A DNA stretch of 64,000 nucleotides from Streptomyces diastatochromogenes (GCA_026913215.1 JAPTYK010000001.1:930001-994000), one strand, 5' to 3'. Shown: positions 30,382-39,788, counted from the first letter of the stretch. Notes: a model not told the origin generated them from the letters alone. Made by a program: numbers and translations.

Positions 30382-32030
30382 TCAGGTCGCGTTCGCGCCG
30401 TTCTTGGCCCGGCCGAAGACCGTCACCGCCGCGTAGTAGGTGTTGGCGAGGGAGCGGCAGGTGCTCTTCCAGAAGTAGGCGGAGCAGGTCTTGCTGTAGA
30501 GCGTGCTGTAGAAGACGGCGTCCACGGCGAGGCCCTTGTTGCGCGACAGGTAGTACTTGTAGCCCTTGTACGTGTTGCCGATCAGGCCGTAGCCGTAGTC
30601 GTGCATGTCGCAGGCGGGGATGAAGTTGTAGCCGAGCGGCTTGTCGGGCGCCGTGGTGCAGTGGTCGTGGTTGATGCCGCGCACCCAGTAGCCGGTCGGG
30701 GTCTGCTTCCACTTGGGCGAGTGCCAGCCGTAGTGCGCCACCTTGGACGTGCAGCCGGTCTTCCAGTAGTAGAGCCAGTGCCGGGCCCAGCTGCACTTCG
30801 ACGGGCACGAGGTCGGGTCGGTGATCTCGCCGCCGGGGAAGTCCGCGGCGGGCGGCGGGTCGGTGACGCCGGTGGTGTCGTCCGGGGCGTCGCCCTCGAC
30901 CGGCACGCCGGGGCCGGGACGGCCTCGCCGTCGGCGGTGGCGGTGGGGGCCGCGGAGTCGCCCGCGAAGCTCAGGTCCCAGCTGCCGCTGCTCGGCGAGT
31001 TGATGTCGGCGAGGCGGTTGACGCCGCCGTAGGCGTAGGTGGCCTGCGGCTCGGCGGCCTCGCTCGGGTTGGTCACCGTGCGCAGCAGACCGGAGGAGTC
31101 GTACGCGTAGCGGGCGAGGGTCTGCGTGGTGGCGCCCTCGGTGACGCTGATCTGCTTGACGCGGCCCGTGTAGTCGCCGAAGGAGGCGCCGGTGGCCGTG
31201 GTCGAGTCCGCGTAGGCGACCGAGGTGGACGTCGCGAGCCGCTCGCCGGCGGCGGGGGTCGAGACCTTGAACACCCGGCCCTTGGCGTCGTACTGGACGG
31301 TGGTGGCAAAGGTGTTGTTGCCGACGCTGGTGACGCGCCACTTGTCGGTGCCGGTGGCGGCCTGCTGCCACTTGTAGGTGGGCTTGAGGTCCGCGGCCGG
31401 GACGGGGTTCCCGGCGGCGTCGGTGAAGGTGTCGTCGCCGGCCGCGACGGCGGAGAGGTCCACGCCGAGCACCTCGACCATGGTCGTCACCAGGGTGCCG
31501 GTGGCGTCGTTCCACTTGGAGGTCGCCGTCACCTGGGACCCGTCGGCGGTCGCCTACTTCTTGACGCCGCCGCCGTCGGGGTAGTCGATGCTCGACTTGA
31601 GCGCGTACGTCATCTTCTCGTTGACGCCGAGGTCGGTCACGACGATGTTGTCGCCCTGCTGCTCCAGCTTCCGGTTGAGCTGGCCGCCGACGAACTCGGC
31701 CTCCCAGTTGGGGCCGAAGACGCCCATCTCGGGGCGGGTGGCGGGCGCGGACTCGGGCTTGGCGAGGCTGCCGTCGGGCTGTGCGGCGACGGTGTGGCGC
31801 CGGCCCATGAGGGCGGCGTCCACGTCGTTCTCGGCGACCTGGAAGGTCTTGTCCGCAGTCGAGTACTGACCGGGACCGATCGTCGACAGCGTCCCCTCCG
31901 CCAGCGGCTGGTCCGGGACCTCCGCCGTGGTGGCGCTCGCCTGTCCGGCGGTCGTCAGTGCCATGGACTGCTGCGGCATCAGGAGCGCGAGTGAAAGCGC
32001 GGTGATGGCAGGAAGTGCGATTTTGCGCAC
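30382..32030 (-). CDS. Secreted Rhs/YD-like protein with C-terminal phospholipase A2 domain, interrupted by an amber codon
   Basis: GTG at 32030; signal peptide MRKIALPAITALSLALLMPQ. Residues about 30-380 show Rhs-like beta-strand sequence (YDAKGRVFKVSTPAAGERL, RYAYDSSGLLRTVTNPSEAAE, YAYGGVNRLADI). The C-terminal 125 residues are a prokaryotic phospholipase A2: cysteine pairs in TSCPSKCSW, GYWVRGINHDHCTT, the catalytic His-Asp in IPACDMHDYGYGL, then YYLSRNKGLAVDAVFYSTLYSKTC. PLA2 cleaves sn-2 acyl chains and needs calcium. An in-frame TAG at 31554-31556 interrupts the product at VKK; the frame continues unchanged beyond it. One further frame change lies near 30,920 in the linker. Original tyrosine (TAC) at the stop is plausible. 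Confidence 0.82.
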
Positions 32031-32541
32031 GAAGTCGCCCCTCGTTCTGGTGCTCGGCCGGTGATTGCTGCGGACCCTAGGGCGGCCTTGATCAACTTCA
32101 CAAGGCTGTCTCGCCGAGGGTCGGCGCCACCGTTCACTTGCACCCGCGAAGGCCCCGCGAACACCGCCGCGCGTCCGGGCGCGCTTGCGTACGCGTACTC
32201 AAGTGGCGTGCGGGGCAAGGCCCCAGACTTCCCTCACGCCCGGAAGGCCCTCACCGAGGTGCGCGCGACACCCCGGCGAGTCTTCTTCTCTGCCGCAAAG
32301 CAACCGTCTCGATCTTCGATTCAGTGTGACCCAAGTCACCTTGCAGCCACTGCACCGAGTGACCTATTAGTACCTTCTGGTTATGGCAAAACGGACTGAA
32401 GGTGGATGAATCGGCTCTCTTTCGAAGAGTTCGCCGGGTGTCACCATTTCACGGTGCGTCGTACGGCCAAGTGCTCTACGTGGTTGCATACGTAACCTCG
32501 TTGTCCTTCGCCAGGAGAGGCGGGCACCGCCCGGCCTGGTG
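32031..32541. other. Long regulatory spacer upstream of the PLA2 gene
   Basis: 511 bp between the DinB stop and the PLA2 start, both minus strand. It is clearly less G+C-rich than the rest, especially 32,300-32,420. It holds the CRP-like palindrome at 32325-32340 and a near-repeat GTGACC at 32358-32363. I see no supported gene. Confidence 0.6.
32325..32340. promoter_or_regulatory. CRP-like operator
   Basis: TGTGACCCAAGTCACC matches the CRP consensus TGTGA-N6-TCACA at nine of ten defined positions and contains the perfect inverted repeat GTGAC-CCAA-GTCAC. It fits the looser GTG-N6-CAC pattern reported for Streptomyces Crp. It lies about 295 bp upstream of the PLA2 start. Confidence 0.6.
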
Positions 32542-33054
32542 TCATACGCCCGTGGTGCCGTCGATGCGCTCCCGGAGCAGGTCGGCGTGGCCGTTGTGGC
32601 GGGCGTACTCCTCGATCATGTGGACGTAGATCCAGCGAAGGCTGACGTCCTGGTCCATGAAGCGGCCGGTGTCGGTCAGGGCGCGGTCGGCGCAGAGGGA
32701 GCGGGCGCGGGCGATCTCCGTCCGCCAGGTGGCGAGGGCGCCGTGCAGGGTGGCGCCCTCGGCCAGTTCGAAGCCGCCGTCGGGGGCGGACGGGTCGGCC
32801 TGCGGATCATGGATGGGCGGGGCCTGTTCCCCGGCGAACACGCGGCGGAACCAGTTCCGTTCCACCTCGGCCATGTGCTGGACGAGGCCGGTCAGCGTGA
32901 AGCCGGACGGCGGCACGGACGCGGTGGCGGCCTTCTCGTCGTCCAGGCCCTCGCACTTCATGGCGAGGGTGGTGCGGTGGAAGTCGAGCCAGCTTTCGAG
33001 CGTGGTGCGTTCGTCGGCGTTCAGGGGCGGCAAAGGGCGTTCGATGGCACTCAT
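32542..33054 (-). CDS. DinB-family protein (DUF664-type)
   Basis: Intact, 170 residues, ATG at 33054 ([37 protein letters not shown]). Typical DUF664 features are [67 protein letters not shown] with the His ligands in VQHMAE and ARHNGHAD. The family resembles mycothiol-dependent thiol transferases; substrate unknown. It is divergent from the AraC gene (start codons 54 bp apart), so both may share promoter elements. Confidence 0.93.
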   Translation of the reverse strand: MSAIERPLPPLNADERTTLESWLDFHRTTLAMKCEGLDDEKAATASVPPSGFTLTGLVQHMAEVERNWFRRVFAGEQAPPIHDPQADPSAPDGGFELAEGATLHGALATWRTEIARARSLCADRALTDTGRFMDQDVSLRWIYVHMIEEYARHNGHADLLRERIDGTTGV

Positions 33055-33108
33055 CGGTCGATGATCGCCGATGTCCGGAGCCCCGACCGGCAGCATGTAC
33101 ATTTCCGC

Positions 33109-33934
33109 ATGGCGGCCCGCGCGGTGACCCGGCAGGAGGTCTCGGCGTGGCGTCCCCGGGTGCCGGGGGTCGTGGAGGTGTTCCACGCCCGGTTCACCGA
33201 GCACGCGTATCCGATGCACGTGCACGACGTGTGGACGCTGCTCATCGTCGACGACGGCGCGGTCCGGTACGAGCTCGACCGGCACGAGCGCGGCACGCCC
33301 GGCGACACGGTCTCCCTGCTCCCGCCGGGCGTCCCGCACAACGGCTCGCCCGCCACCTCCGACGGCTTCCGGAAACGGGTGCTGTACCTGGACCTGAGCC
33401 AGCTGGACGAGAGCCTCGTCGGCCCGGCGGTCGACGCGCCCGATCTGGTCGACCCGCTGCTGCGGCGGCGCGTCGGGCAGCTGCACACCGCGCTGACAGA
33501 GCCCGGGGACGAGCTGGAGGCGCAGAGCCGTCTCGCCCTCATCGGGGAGCGGCTGCGCGGCCATCTGCGGCCGGGGCTCGTCACGCCCGCGCGGGAAGCC
33601 GCCGCGGGGTGGCGGACGGCCTGCGGGAGCTCCTGGACGCGCGTCTCGTCGAGGGCGTGACGCTGGACGAGGCCGCGCTGCTGCTCCACGCCCATCCCGC
33701 GCATCTCGTACGGGCGTTCAGCGGCGCCTTCGGCATCGCACCGCACCAGTACCTGACGGCCCGCCGGATCGGCCGGGCGCGCGGTCTGCTGCTCGACGGG
33801 CGGCCGCCGGTCGAGGTGGCGGCCGCGACCGGCTTCTACGACCAGTCGCATCTGAACCGCGCGTTCAAGCGGATCGTGGGCACCACGCCCGGACGCTTCG
33901 CCCGGGGCGGGGCGGCCCGTCGCCGCTGTCGTGA
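33109..33934 (+). CDS. AraC-family regulator with cupin N-terminus, frame-broken
   Basis: ATG at 33109. N-terminal AraC_binding cupin: [54 protein letters not shown]-terminal double [49 protein letters not shown] and [33 protein letters not shown]. One base is missing near 33,605. As written the last frame stays open to 34,103; restoring one G in the G-run near 33,912 ends the protein at 33,934, which fits the family length (about 275 residues). The cupin HxH suggests a small-molecule ligand. Confidence 0.86.
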
Positions 33935-34215
33935 ACTGGCCACCCGGCGGGCGCGAATCCGCTCATGGGGCGGAACGACGGAGCCCGCCACCCGCGGCGC
34001 GACCTCCGAAGCGCGGCGATCCGGCCAGGCACCCCTCACGGGCCCCTGCGGACGGCCGAATTCCGCTGCCGTCACCCAAACCGACAAGATGACGCACAGG
34101 TAGTCATACTCGCCGGTCGCGATGATTCCAGCGCCCCGCCGCACGCCCTGTCGAAGCCGATCTTCCGGTCGCACCCTGAGACACCGGGAAGAGCGAGCGG
34201 AGAGCGGGTGACCGG

Positions 34216-35953
34216 GTGGACGGGGACGTGGACGTGTGCGTCGTCGGGGCGGGGCCGGTCGGCCTGACGCTCGCGATCGGCCTGCGCCGGCTGGGACTTC
34301 GGGTGCGGATCGTCGACCGGGCACCGGCCGCCCAGCGCGAGGACCGGGCCCTGGTGCTCTGGGCGCGGGCCCGGAGGCGCTCGACTCCCTGGGGGTCGGC
34401 GAGGCCCTCCGGCACCACGGGGTGGAACTGGACTCGGTGACCATCCACGCGCGCGACCGCTTCCTCGGCGAGCTCACCACCGGCTGGGCACTCTCCGCCC
34501 ACGCCCGCCCGCTCACCGTCGAGCAGCACGACATCGAGCGTCTCCTCCGCGCGGAACTCGCCCGGCTCGGCACCCGCGTCGAGTGGAACACCGAGCTGAC
34601 CGACGTCCAGGTCCGCGCGGACCGCGCCGAGTTCACCCTGCGCCGCGCGGACGGCACCGAGGAGTTCGCCACCGCCCCGTGGATCGTCGACTGCGAGGGC
34701 ACGGCCGGCGTGGTCAGGGACCGGCTCGGCATCCCCTTCGAGGACCGCTGCCGCACCGGCCTCCAGGTCGTGCAGGGCAACGCCCGCCCCACCTGGCCGC
34801 TCGGCGAACGACCGGGCCGCGGGCACATCTTCCTGGCCCCGCACCGCTCGCTGCTCGTCTTCCCGCTGCCCGGCGGCGGTTTCCGCTTCTTCTGCTTCCG
34901 CGACGACCCCGACCCGGAGCTGACCGCCGCCCCACCGTCGACGAACTGCGCGACCTGGTCGCGGACACCGCCCGGATGCCCGGTCTCCGGCTCGACCCCA
35001 CGGAACCGCTCTGGCTGAACCGGGCCCGCTTCAGCGACCGGGTCGCCGCCCGGCTCCGCCACGGGCGCGGACTGCTCGCCGGGGACGCGGCGCACGCCTG
35101 GGCCCCGGTCGGCGGCCACGGCATGAACGTCGGCATCCTCGGCGCCCACAACCTCGCCTGGAAGCTGGCCGCCGTGCACCGGGGACAGGCCGGCGAAGGG
35201 CTCCTGGACACGTACTGCCACGAGCAGCGGCGGATGGCCGTGCGGTACGTCCGCGAGATGCGGTTCAACTTCATGGAGCTGCCGCTGCCCCGCTGGGCCA
35301 CCGGGCGTTCACGGCCACGGTGCCCGGCGCCCTCGCCCGGCGCGGCTTCCAGCGCCGGCTCGACCTGCGCCTGAGCGACCTGCGCCGCGGCCACCGGGGC
35401 AGCGCGCTGTCCTGGCACCGGACCGCCCCGCACCGCCGTTCCGGTCCGCGCGCGGGCGACCGCATGCCCGACGTCCGGGTCTCCACCGGCGCGGGCCCGT
35501 CGCCCGCCGACTGCACACCCTGCTCGCGTACGAGCGGTGGACGCTGGTCCTGCACTCCGCGCGTGCCGAGCCCGGGTGCTCGACGCGCTGCGCGCGACGT
35601 GCGCCCGGTTCCCCGTCCCGGTCCGGATCCTGCCCGTGACGCCCCGGGACGCCGTCGAGGCCGGACGGCTCTGCCACCCCGACGACCTGTGCCTGGTGCG
35701 CCCCGACGGATACGTGGGCCTCGTCGCCCCGCTCGCCCGCCCCGCCCTGCTCCACGCCTACCTCGCGGCACTCGCCCCAGACGGGCCGGGAGCCGCCCGG
35801 GAGTCCCGGGAGTCCTGGAGGACCTGGAGGACCTGGAGGCACTGGAGGCACTGGAGGCACTGGAGGCACTGGAGAGCCTGGAGACCCCGGGAACCCCAGG
35901 GGCCCTGGGAGCCCCAGGCGCCCTGGGAGCCCCGGGCATCCCGCAAGTCCTGA
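34216..35953 (+). CDS. FAD-dependent aromatic-hydroxylase-like monooxygenase, frame-broken
   Basis: Body starts at GTG 34216 ([26 protein letters not shown]); GTG at 34208 has a better-spaced ribosome site but is out of frame. FAD fingerprint [13 protein letters not shown](P)H/FAD DG-type [18 protein letters not shown], and the second FAD motif [34 protein letters not shown]-terminal thioredoxin-like region follows ([30 protein letters not shown]... [20 protein letters not shown]), as in PHBH-type polyketide and phenol hydroxylases. At least five frame changes: near 34,370, 34,935, 35,305, 35,505 and 35,570. The coding end runs into tandem repeats, so the stop at 35,953 is uncertain. Confidence 0.83.
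35815..35886 (+). repeat. 9-bp tandem repeat (CTGGAGGCA)n
   Basis: Eight 9-bp units from 35815: CTGGAGGAC twice, CTGGAGGCA four times, CTGGAGAGC, CTGGAGACC. It sits at the 3' end of the monooxygenase and is followed by a less regular G/C-rich repeat (GGAGCCCCAGG-like) to about 35,990. In one frame it encodes LEA/LED repeats, in another WRTW/WRHW; neither is a known domain. Confidence 0.85.
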
Positions 35954-36079
35954 GAGCCCCGCGAGTCCCGGGACCCGCGAGTCCCGGGCCCCCAAGAGCC
36001 TCGGGCCCCCGAGAGCCCCGCAAGTCCCGGCAGACCCGCCCGCACCGCGGGCACTGGACCGATCGGGAGTCGGACCGTC

Positions 36080-36487
36080 ATGCGGACCACCACCGCCGTG
36101 CAGCTCCGCGACCTGCCGCGCGCCCGGCGGCGCACCCGCGCCAACAGCACGGTCACCGTCGTCGGCGCGGGATGGCCGGCCTAGTCGCCGCCTACGAGCT
36201 GGAGCGGCTCGGGTTCCGGACCGAGGTGCTCGAAGGCAGCCGCAGGCTCGGGGCCGGGTCCTCACCCACCGCTTCGGCCCGGCCGAGGGCGCCCCGTTCG
36301 TGGAACTCGGCGCGATGCGCGTCCCCACCGGGCACCGCCGCACGATGCACCATGTGGACCACCTCGGCCTCGACGACCTCCTGGACCGGCTGCCCGTGCT
36401 CGGCCGGGGCGTCCGGCCGGGGTGGCCGTGGAGTACGCGCCGGACTGGATGTTCCACGGCCCGCCCCGCCTGACGCTGACCGTCTGA
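36080..36487 (+). pseudogene. N-terminal fragment of a flavin amine oxidase
   Basis: ATG at 36080 ([20 protein letters not shown]). FAD-binding [38 protein letters not shown] and [29 protein letters not shown] match the first about 110 residues of L-amino-acid oxidase/monoamine oxidase enzymes, normally 450 or more residues. After LPVLGRG the family similarity ends, and a stop follows at 36,485-36,487 in one frame ([18 protein letters not shown]). Frame changes near 36,165, 36,255 and 36,425. Even with frames repaired the substrate-binding part and C-terminal FAD motif are absent, so this looks like a true truncation, unlike the other broken genes. Confidence 0.7.
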
Positions 36488-36533
36488 AACCGGCCCCACA
36501 CGTCTCCGGGAACCTCTCCCACCCTCCCGCGTT

Positions 36534-36549
36534 ATACCCCCAAGGGTAT
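36534..36549. promoter_or_regulatory. Palindromic operator ATACCC-N4-GGGTAT upstream of the CMD gene
   Basis: ATACCC-CCAA-GGGTAT, a perfect 6-bp inverted repeat, then TATACGGAGGAGAGG as ribosome site. The A/T-flanked C-tract/G-tract design resembles operators of CsoR-family repressors; that assignment is inference. The centre lies about 35 bp before the CMD start. Confidence 0.6.
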
Positions 36550-36575
36550 GCAGAGCTATACGGAGGAGAGGTTCC

Positions 36576-37109
36576 ATGACCACCAGAAGACTGACCGCGC
36601 TCACCCTCGAGCAGGCACCCGGCCGCGCCCGCGAGCTGCTCACCGACATCGTCGAACGGCACGGCTCCGTCGGCGAGATGGTGTCCACGATGGCCCACTC
36701 GCCCGCGCTGCTCGACGGCTACCTCAGCCTGTCGCGGGCCATGAAACGGGTGAAGATCCCCCGCGCCCTGAGCGAGAAGCTGTCGCTCGCCGTCCAGGAG
36801 TGGATCGGCTGCGGCACCTGCCGCGAGGCGCACCGCGCGGCCGGACTGGCGGCGGGGCTGACCGAGACCGACATCGAACTCGCCCGGCAGGGCACGTCGA
36901 CCGACCCCCGCGAGGCCGCCCTCATCGGCCTCGCTCTGCGGGTCCTCGCGGAGCCCGGCTCCCTCTCCGACGAGGACGTCTCCGAGGTGCGGAAGCACGG
37001 CTGGAGCGACCGCGTGATCGCCGAGGTCGTCGGCGTCGTCACCCTCAACCTCCTCACCGGCGCCTTCAACCTCCTCGCGGGCATCCAGCCGGAGGCCGGG
37101 GAGGAGTGA
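36576..37109 (+). CDS. Carboxymuconolactone decarboxylase/AhpD-like protein
   Basis: Intact, 177 residues. ATG at 36576 behind GGAGGAGAGG. The CMD fold is shown by [65 protein letters not shown] with the redox CxxC (CGTC) and distal His of AhpD-like proteins, and [23 protein letters not shown]. It is likely a thiol peroxidase or disulfide reductase partner, not a lactone decarboxylase. The palindrome at 36534-36549 suggests metal-, sulfide- or peroxide-responsive control. Confidence 0.92.
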   Translation: MTTRRLTALTLEQAPGRARELLTDIVERHGSVGEMVSTMAHSPALLDGYLSLSRAMKRVKIPRALSEKLSLAVQEWIGCGTCREAHRAAGLAAGLTETDIELARQGTSTDPREAALIGLALRVLAEPGSLSDEDVSEVRKHGWSDRVIAEVVGVVTLNLLTGAFNLLAGIQPEAGEE

Positions 37110-37175
37110 CTCCCGGCGGGGTCCGGGCCGGGGGGATCAGGGACGATCTGGTGGAGTTCGGGCCGGGGGCAGGGG

Positions 37176-37284
37176 ACCATCCGGCGAAGTCCGGACCGGC
37201 CGGACCAGGGGAACCATCCGGCGAAGTCCGGACCGGCCGGACCAGGGGAACCATCCGGCGAAGTCCGGACCGGGCGGACCAGGA
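37176..37284 (+). repeat. 37-bp tandem repeat, three copies
   Basis: Copies start at 37176, 37213 and 37250 with exact 37-bp spacing; the first two are identical, the third differs at the end. Each begins ACCATCCGGCGAAGTCCGGA, continues CCGGCCGGACCAGGGGA, and contains TCCGG/CCGGA inverted words able to fold. It lies between the CMD gene and the convergent unknown membrane-protein gene. Unit length not divisible by 3 and no coding frame supported. Confidence 0.92.
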
Positions 37285-37311
37285 GGACGGGACCGAGGCC
37301 ACCCCGCTCGC

Positions 37312-38391
37312 TCACTCGCCGGGCGAGAAGCTCCGGTCCGCGTGCTTCGCGAGCAGGGCGTGGTACTCGGCAGGCCGGGACTCGAAGTCCACCCAGGCGG
37401 CCAGTCCCTCGGAATCGTCGTCCGGCCCGCGCAGCAGGTCGACCGACGCCTGCGCGAACCGCTCGGCGAGGCCTTCCCGTTCGGCCCCGTCCAGCAGCCG
37501 GCGCAGTCCGGCCACGGCGACCGCCGCGCGCCGCGCCGTTCCGGCCCCGACCGCAGCATGGGCCAGTAACCGGCGGCCGGTGCCGCCTCGGCGAGGAGCG
37601 CGTCGAGGCGCTTCGCCAGGGCCGCGCCCCGCCCGCCGCGCCCCTCGCCCCGGGCCCGGCCTCGACCAGCACCCGCAGGGCGACGAGCACCGCCGTGGTG
37701 CGCGGCTCCGGCCGGTCCGCGTCGATCCGTACCACCACGGCCTTGCTGCGCTCCCGGGCGATCCGCCGCGCGGCGTCGACCGCCAGCCCGGCGGTGCGCC
37801 GTGCCACGCCGGAGTGTTCGAGGCCCCACTCCTGGGCGTCGAGCACGTCCCGTACGGTGTGGACGCCGCGCTCGGTCAACTCGCTCGCGGAGAAGGCCCT
37901 TCCGGCCGTCCGCCTGAGGCGTGCGACCGGCATCCGGTCCAGTTCCTCGTCCACCAGCGCCCGGTGCGACGGGGCCCATGCCGTACGGACGTCGTCCACG
38001 GCCCGCCGGTAGTCCAGGGCCACCAGCTCGGCGGCGCCCTTCAGCTCGACCGCCCGGCGGACGGTCCGCCGCTCCACGCCGCCCAGGCGGAACAGGCTGC
38101 CGACGGTGTGCCGCTCCGGCCCGCTCGCACGGAACACCCCGCGCGCCGGCCGTCCGTGCGTGCCGCCAGTACGGAACAGGCGGCGGACGATCCCGCCGAC
38201 GACGCCGACGAACGTGGCGAACGCCCCGCCCACGGCCAGGGCGTCGGCGAGTCCCGCGCCCCGTCGACGGCCTCGTCGTCCTGCCGCCGCTCGGGAAGGT
38301 CCGGCACGGCCGACCCGAACAGACCCGCCGAACAGCCGATCAGCACCGGACCGAGCGTGGCCACCCATCGGAAGAAGGGCACATGCCTCAT
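37312..38391 (-). CDS. Unknown membrane-anchored protein with HhH-like segment, frame-broken
   Basis: ATG at 38391 (MRHVPFFRWVATLGPVLIGCSAGLFG). An N-terminal hydrophobic helix and a second (ALAVGGAFATFVGVVGGIVRRLF) suggest membrane attachment. A soluble part follows: ELKGAAELVALDYRRAVDDVRTAW, then ASELTERGVHTVRDVLDAQEWGLEHSGVARRTAGLAVDAARRIA, which looks like a helix-hairpin-helix module, then a SKAVVVRIDADRPEPRTTAVLVALRVL strand/helix region and an acidic helical end (GAEREGLAERFAQASVDLLRGPDDDSEGL). I do not recognise the whole protein. Frame changes near 38,260, 37,640 and 37,530. About 360 residues when joined; the final stop is at 37,312. Confidence 0.6.
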
Positions 38392-38537
38392 CCGGAGTCC
38401 CCTGCCTCTCGTCGAGGACGCGTACGCCCTCAGCTTCCGCCCCGGGAGGCGCGACCTCAGTGCTCCGTTCGCTCCACGGGGGACGGGACAGGCGGCTTCA
38501 GGGCACCTCAGGGTGGCTCAGGACACTCAGGGGTGTC

Positions 38538-39114
38538 TCAAGATGCCGGCGGGGCCGTGAAGGTGACGTCGGCGGCCGCGACGGTGGTCTCGGCGTCGCT
38601 GCCGAGGGCGTACGCCGCGACGCGGGAGACCGTCGCCGCCGGGACGGCCTCGCTGATGCCCGGGGCGGCCGGGATGTCCTGGGTGGCGTGGGCGTCGTAC
38701 GGGACGACGACCCGGTAGCCGAGCGCCAGGGCCGTACGGGCGGTGGCCTGCACGCACATCTCCGACATCACCCCGCAGACGGCGACGGCCCGCACCCCGC
38801 GTCGCCGAGCACCTTGCCGAGGGAGGTCTCCTCGAAGCCGTCGTCGTACGGCTTGCGGATCACGACCTCGGCGGGTCCGGGCTCCACGGGGTGGTGGAGT
38901 TCCCAGCCGGGCGTGTGCGGTTCGTCCTCGGCGCCGGGCGGCCCGTCGTTCTGCAGGTGCGCGACGAACGCCCCGTCCCGCCGGGCCCTGGCGAGCAGAT
39001 CGGCCGTCCGGTCGACGAGCCGGCCGGCGGCGGCACGGCCCCGTCACCGGTGACGAAGGCCGACTGCACGTCGACGACGATCAGGGCATCAACAGGCCGC
39101 GCGCGCTGGGTCAT
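38538..39114 (-). CDS. Isochorismatase-family cysteine hydrolase, frame-broken
   Basis: ATG at 39114 (MTQRARPVDALIVVDVQSAFVTGDG). Catalytic triad pattern: Asp in VVDVQ, Lys in VVIRKPYDDGFEETSLGKVLG, Cys in VCGVMSEMCVQATARTALALGYRVVVPYDAHAT. The family hydrolyses isochorismate, nicotinamide, N-carbamoyl compounds and others; substrate not assignable. Frame changes near 39,040 and 38,805; about 190 residues, normal. Confidence 0.9.
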
Positions 39115-39243
39115 CCGCCCATCATCACTCCCACGGGCTCCCCCCGCCACGGGATTTCGCCCCGCCGGAGAGCGTCGGAATCCCCGGGCGCACGCCCCGG
39201 ACCCGCGGGTACCCTCACGGGCCGGGACAAGGGGAGGATCCGC

Positions 39244-39788
39244 ATGGCCGAGTCGACGACGTCCGCGTGGTGGGAGCTGCTGCCGGAGGGCATCCGCGAC
39301 GAGGTGGACGGATACGTCCTCCAGGACGCCCGGCTCCAGGCGGTCCGGGTCGTCCTGGAGACCTGCCGCGGCCGGGGTCTGGGGCTCCACGAGGCGGAGG
39401 GGTCGTCCACGAGCGGTACCTCCACCACAGCGACCTGATCGCGCGCACCCGCTCAGCCCCTCGACCCCGAGTCGCTGGCCGCGCGGGCCTCCGGCTGCCC
39501 GGGACCCGTGGTCGCGATCGAGGCGGTCTGGGACGGCGACACCTTCCACGACTGGTTCGTGGTCCTCCTCGCGATCACCACCGAGCCCGCGGGCGAACAC
39601 CCTCTCGCCACGATCTACCGCGAGACGGCCGTACGCCACCTGGGCGAGGCCCGTGCCGGGGAGTCGCGCCACCCGGAGGCCACGGCCGCCGAGGCTGCGG
39701 GCCGCGCCCTGGCCGAACACCTCGCGGTGCCCTTCCACTTCGCGAGCCCGGACACCCGGACGACGAGGCTCCGCGCTGGCGTCCGTGA
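39244..39788 (+). CDS. Unknown actinobacterial protein, frame-broken
   Basis: ATG at 39244 (MAESTTSAWWELLPEGIRDEVDGYVLQDARLQAVRVVLE) behind GGGGAGG. Later stretches: GVVHERYLHHSDLIARTR, VVAIEAVWDGDTFHDWFVVLLAITTEP, ATIYRETAVRHLGEARAGE, ALAEHLAVPFHFASPDTPDDEAPRWRP. Soluble, alpha/beta composition, no recognised motif. Frame changes near 39,408, 39,455 and 39,755; adding one C in ACACCCGG puts the stop at 39,786-39,788, while the uncorrected frame ends at 39,807. The corrected stop directly abuts the convergent membrane-protein stop. Confidence 0.6.

Noticed and set aside
35815..35990. Collagen-like protein gene on either strand
   Set aside because: Gly-x-x-like runs appear in shifted or antisense frames only, and no signal or independent start supports them.
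19355..36487. Antibiotic biosynthetic gene cluster
   Set aside because: A LAL regulator, an aromatic-type monooxygenase and an exporter were suggestive, but there are no PKS, NRPS, terpene or RiPP core enzymes and the genes are not in one operon.
37176..37284. CRISPR array
   Set aside because: The copies are directly abutting with no unique spacers, and no cas genes are present.
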